This document shows positions 12,229 through 12,806 of a DNA stretch of 12,806 bases, in pieces. How positions within the stretch are numbered: position 1 is the first letter of the stretch; the number at the start of each line of letters is the position of its first letter. The notes under the pieces are model-generated. The model had not been told where the DNA came from and did not search any database. It was given only the letters and a program-made list of their open reading frames with translations. The position numbers and the translations under genes were made by a program. The stretch is from Baffinella frigidus (taxonomy: Eukaryota; Cryptophyceae; Cryptomonadales; Baffinellaceae), in contig MU647728.1 in the NCBI GenBank assembly GCA_026770585.1, forward strand, positions 16,299 to 29,104, read 5' to 3'.

Positions 12229-12430
12229 GTACCACACAGCGGGCTACGAAGGTATTTCGTACCACACAGCGGGCGACGAAGGGATTTCTTGTCGGATATC
12301 AACCAAGAATCGGTTAGGATATCCGTAGGACCGGCCTTTGTCCCTACGGTATTGCCTACCGTAGGGACGGTATTGCCCACCGTAGGGTCCTATGGATTGT
12401 TCGCTTGTGGGTTAGGATGTAGTGAGCTAG
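12229..12430 (+). repeat. Dispersed CACACAGCGGGC repeat, copy 3, with tandems
   Basis: Two 30-bp units (GTACCACACAGCGGGC...) at 12229-12258 and 12259-12288 lead into CAAGAATCGGTTAGGATATC, TGTCCCTACGG, TTGCCTACCGTAGGG and TCCTATGG. Related to 1588-1740 and the inverted 10256-10376. Confidence 0.78.
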
Positions 12431-12473
12431 GGTCCTAGGGACTGTTCACTTGTGGGTTAGGATGTAGTGAGCG
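12384..12473 (+). repeat. Two 45-bp tandem units carrying an exon 8 fragment
   Basis: 12384-12428 and 12429-12473 both read AGGGTCCTA..GA.TGTTC, then CTTGTGGGTTAGGATGTAGT and GAGC. GATGTAGTGAGC is exon 8 sequence (DVVS). The second unit runs into exon copy 5. Confidence 0.85.
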
Positions 12474-12623
12474 CGATCGAGGCGCCGACGCGAAAGCCCT
12501 AAACCCTAAACCCTAGGCGGCCTTACACCCTAAACCCTAAACCCTGTGCCGCCTAGGGTTGAGGGTTTAGGGTGCAAGGTCCGCCGCGTCCGCCTTCGCA
12601 TCCATCCTCTGCTCGCCCCCTAG
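12461..12623 (+). pseudogene. Exon 8/9 copy 5, split by a telomere-like insert
   Basis: GATGTAGTGAGCGCGATCGA, then GGCGCCGACGCGAAAGCC (DVVSAIEAPTRK) and, after a repeat insert, TCCGCCGCGTCCGCCTTCGC to CCTAG|GTACCT (ASAFASILCSPP). Removing 12496-12578 as a GC-AG intron would leave the frame open. The 5' start VYADAGR is missing. Confidence 0.8.
12496..12578 (+). repeat. Telomere-like insert with interleaved inverted repeats
   Basis: CCCTAAA units with two overlapping stems: AACCCTAGGCGGC (12509-12521) with GCCGCCTAGGGTT (12548-12560), and CCTTACACCCTAAACCCT (12521-12538) with AGGGTTTAGGGTGCAAGG (12562-12579, one mismatch). The boundaries GC...AG would allow in-frame splicing (AA|G gives Lys). 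Confidence 0.75.
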
Positions 12624-12806
12624 GTACCTAAACCCTAAACCCCGTCCAGACGAACCTTGTTGACCGAGTCGTCCCCCTGAACCCGAAACCCCCAAATCCC
12701 AAATCCCAAATCCCAAACCCCAAACCCCAAACCCCAAACCCCACACCCCACACCCCACACCCCAAACCCCAAACCCCACACCCCACACCCCACACCCCAC
12801 ACCCCA
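12624..12806 (+). repeat. CCCTAAA then CCCAAAC/CCCACAC array to window end
   Basis: Starts five bases after the GT of exon copy 5. 12690-12806 is almost pure CCCCAAAC and CCCCACAC. A minus-strand open frame rich in Gly and Trp is the translation of this array. The gene continues to the right. Confidence 0.92.

Noticed and set aside
11560-12800. Minus-strand Gly/Trp/Phe-rich open frames (GFWVLGF-type)
   Set aside because: They are the reverse translation of CCCAAAA and CCCAAAC repeats, with no start context or domain.
2076-12806. A chromosome end or subtelomere marked by true telomere
   Set aside because: The arrays are degenerate, of several unit types and both orientations, and lie inside introns; none is a terminal run. 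A subtelomeric position cannot be excluded but is not shown.
1-12806. tRNA, rRNA or other structured RNA genes
   Set aside because: None recognised; the hairpins seen have the form of inverted-repeat elements and lack conserved RNA motifs.

Overview
The window is nuclear DNA of a photosynthetic eukaryote, most likely an alga. It holds the 5' and central part of one heavily split plus-strand gene. The evidence is GT-AG introns with pyrimidine-rich 3' ends, a plastid-type presequence, and many degenerate plant-type telomere-like repeats (CCCTAAA and variants) inside the introns. The lineage cannot be fixed from the sequence. A Phe just after the hydrophobic segment of the presequence, and possible GC-AG introns, would fit an alga with a secondary plastid (cryptophyte, dinoflagellate, chromerid), but a green alga is not excluded.

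Layout. 1-3490: repeat-rich intergenic DNA (pyrimidine tract, fold-back elements, direct repeats, one telomere-like array at 2076-2235) with no convincing gene. 3491-3847: GC-rich upstream region. 3848-4276: exon 1 with the presequence. 4277-12806: nine-exon gene body, incomplete at the 3' end. One copy of each exon joins in frame: 3848-4276, 5938-6035, 7257-7317, 7461-7533, 8614-8746, 10031-10174, 10628-10691, 11600-11650, 11811-11872. The product is about 371 residues so far and is an alpha/beta-hydrolase resembling plastid pheophytinase/chlorophyll-dephytylase-type enzymes. The oxyanion-loop region is in exon 2 and the GNSLGG nucleophile elbow is in exon 5. The Asp and His of the triad should lie beyond the right edge.

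The striking feature is what lies between these exons. Exons 2-9 are accompanied by truncated or disrupted extra copies: about four more of exon 2, two of exon 3, one of exon 4, seven of exon 5, fragments of 6 and 7, and about four of exons 8/9. Copies are separated by telomere-like arrays and short non-autonomous inverted-repeat elements. Two 141-bp elements sit inside exon copies with clean 4-bp target duplications. Two 181-bp elements sit in opposite orientation between exon 3 copies. A 121-bp element has perfect 31-bp ends. Several spare copies differ from the used copy mostly at synonymous sites, so they diverged while coding.

All positions, splice sites and identities were read by hand. 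Splicing, protein family and lineage are inferences.
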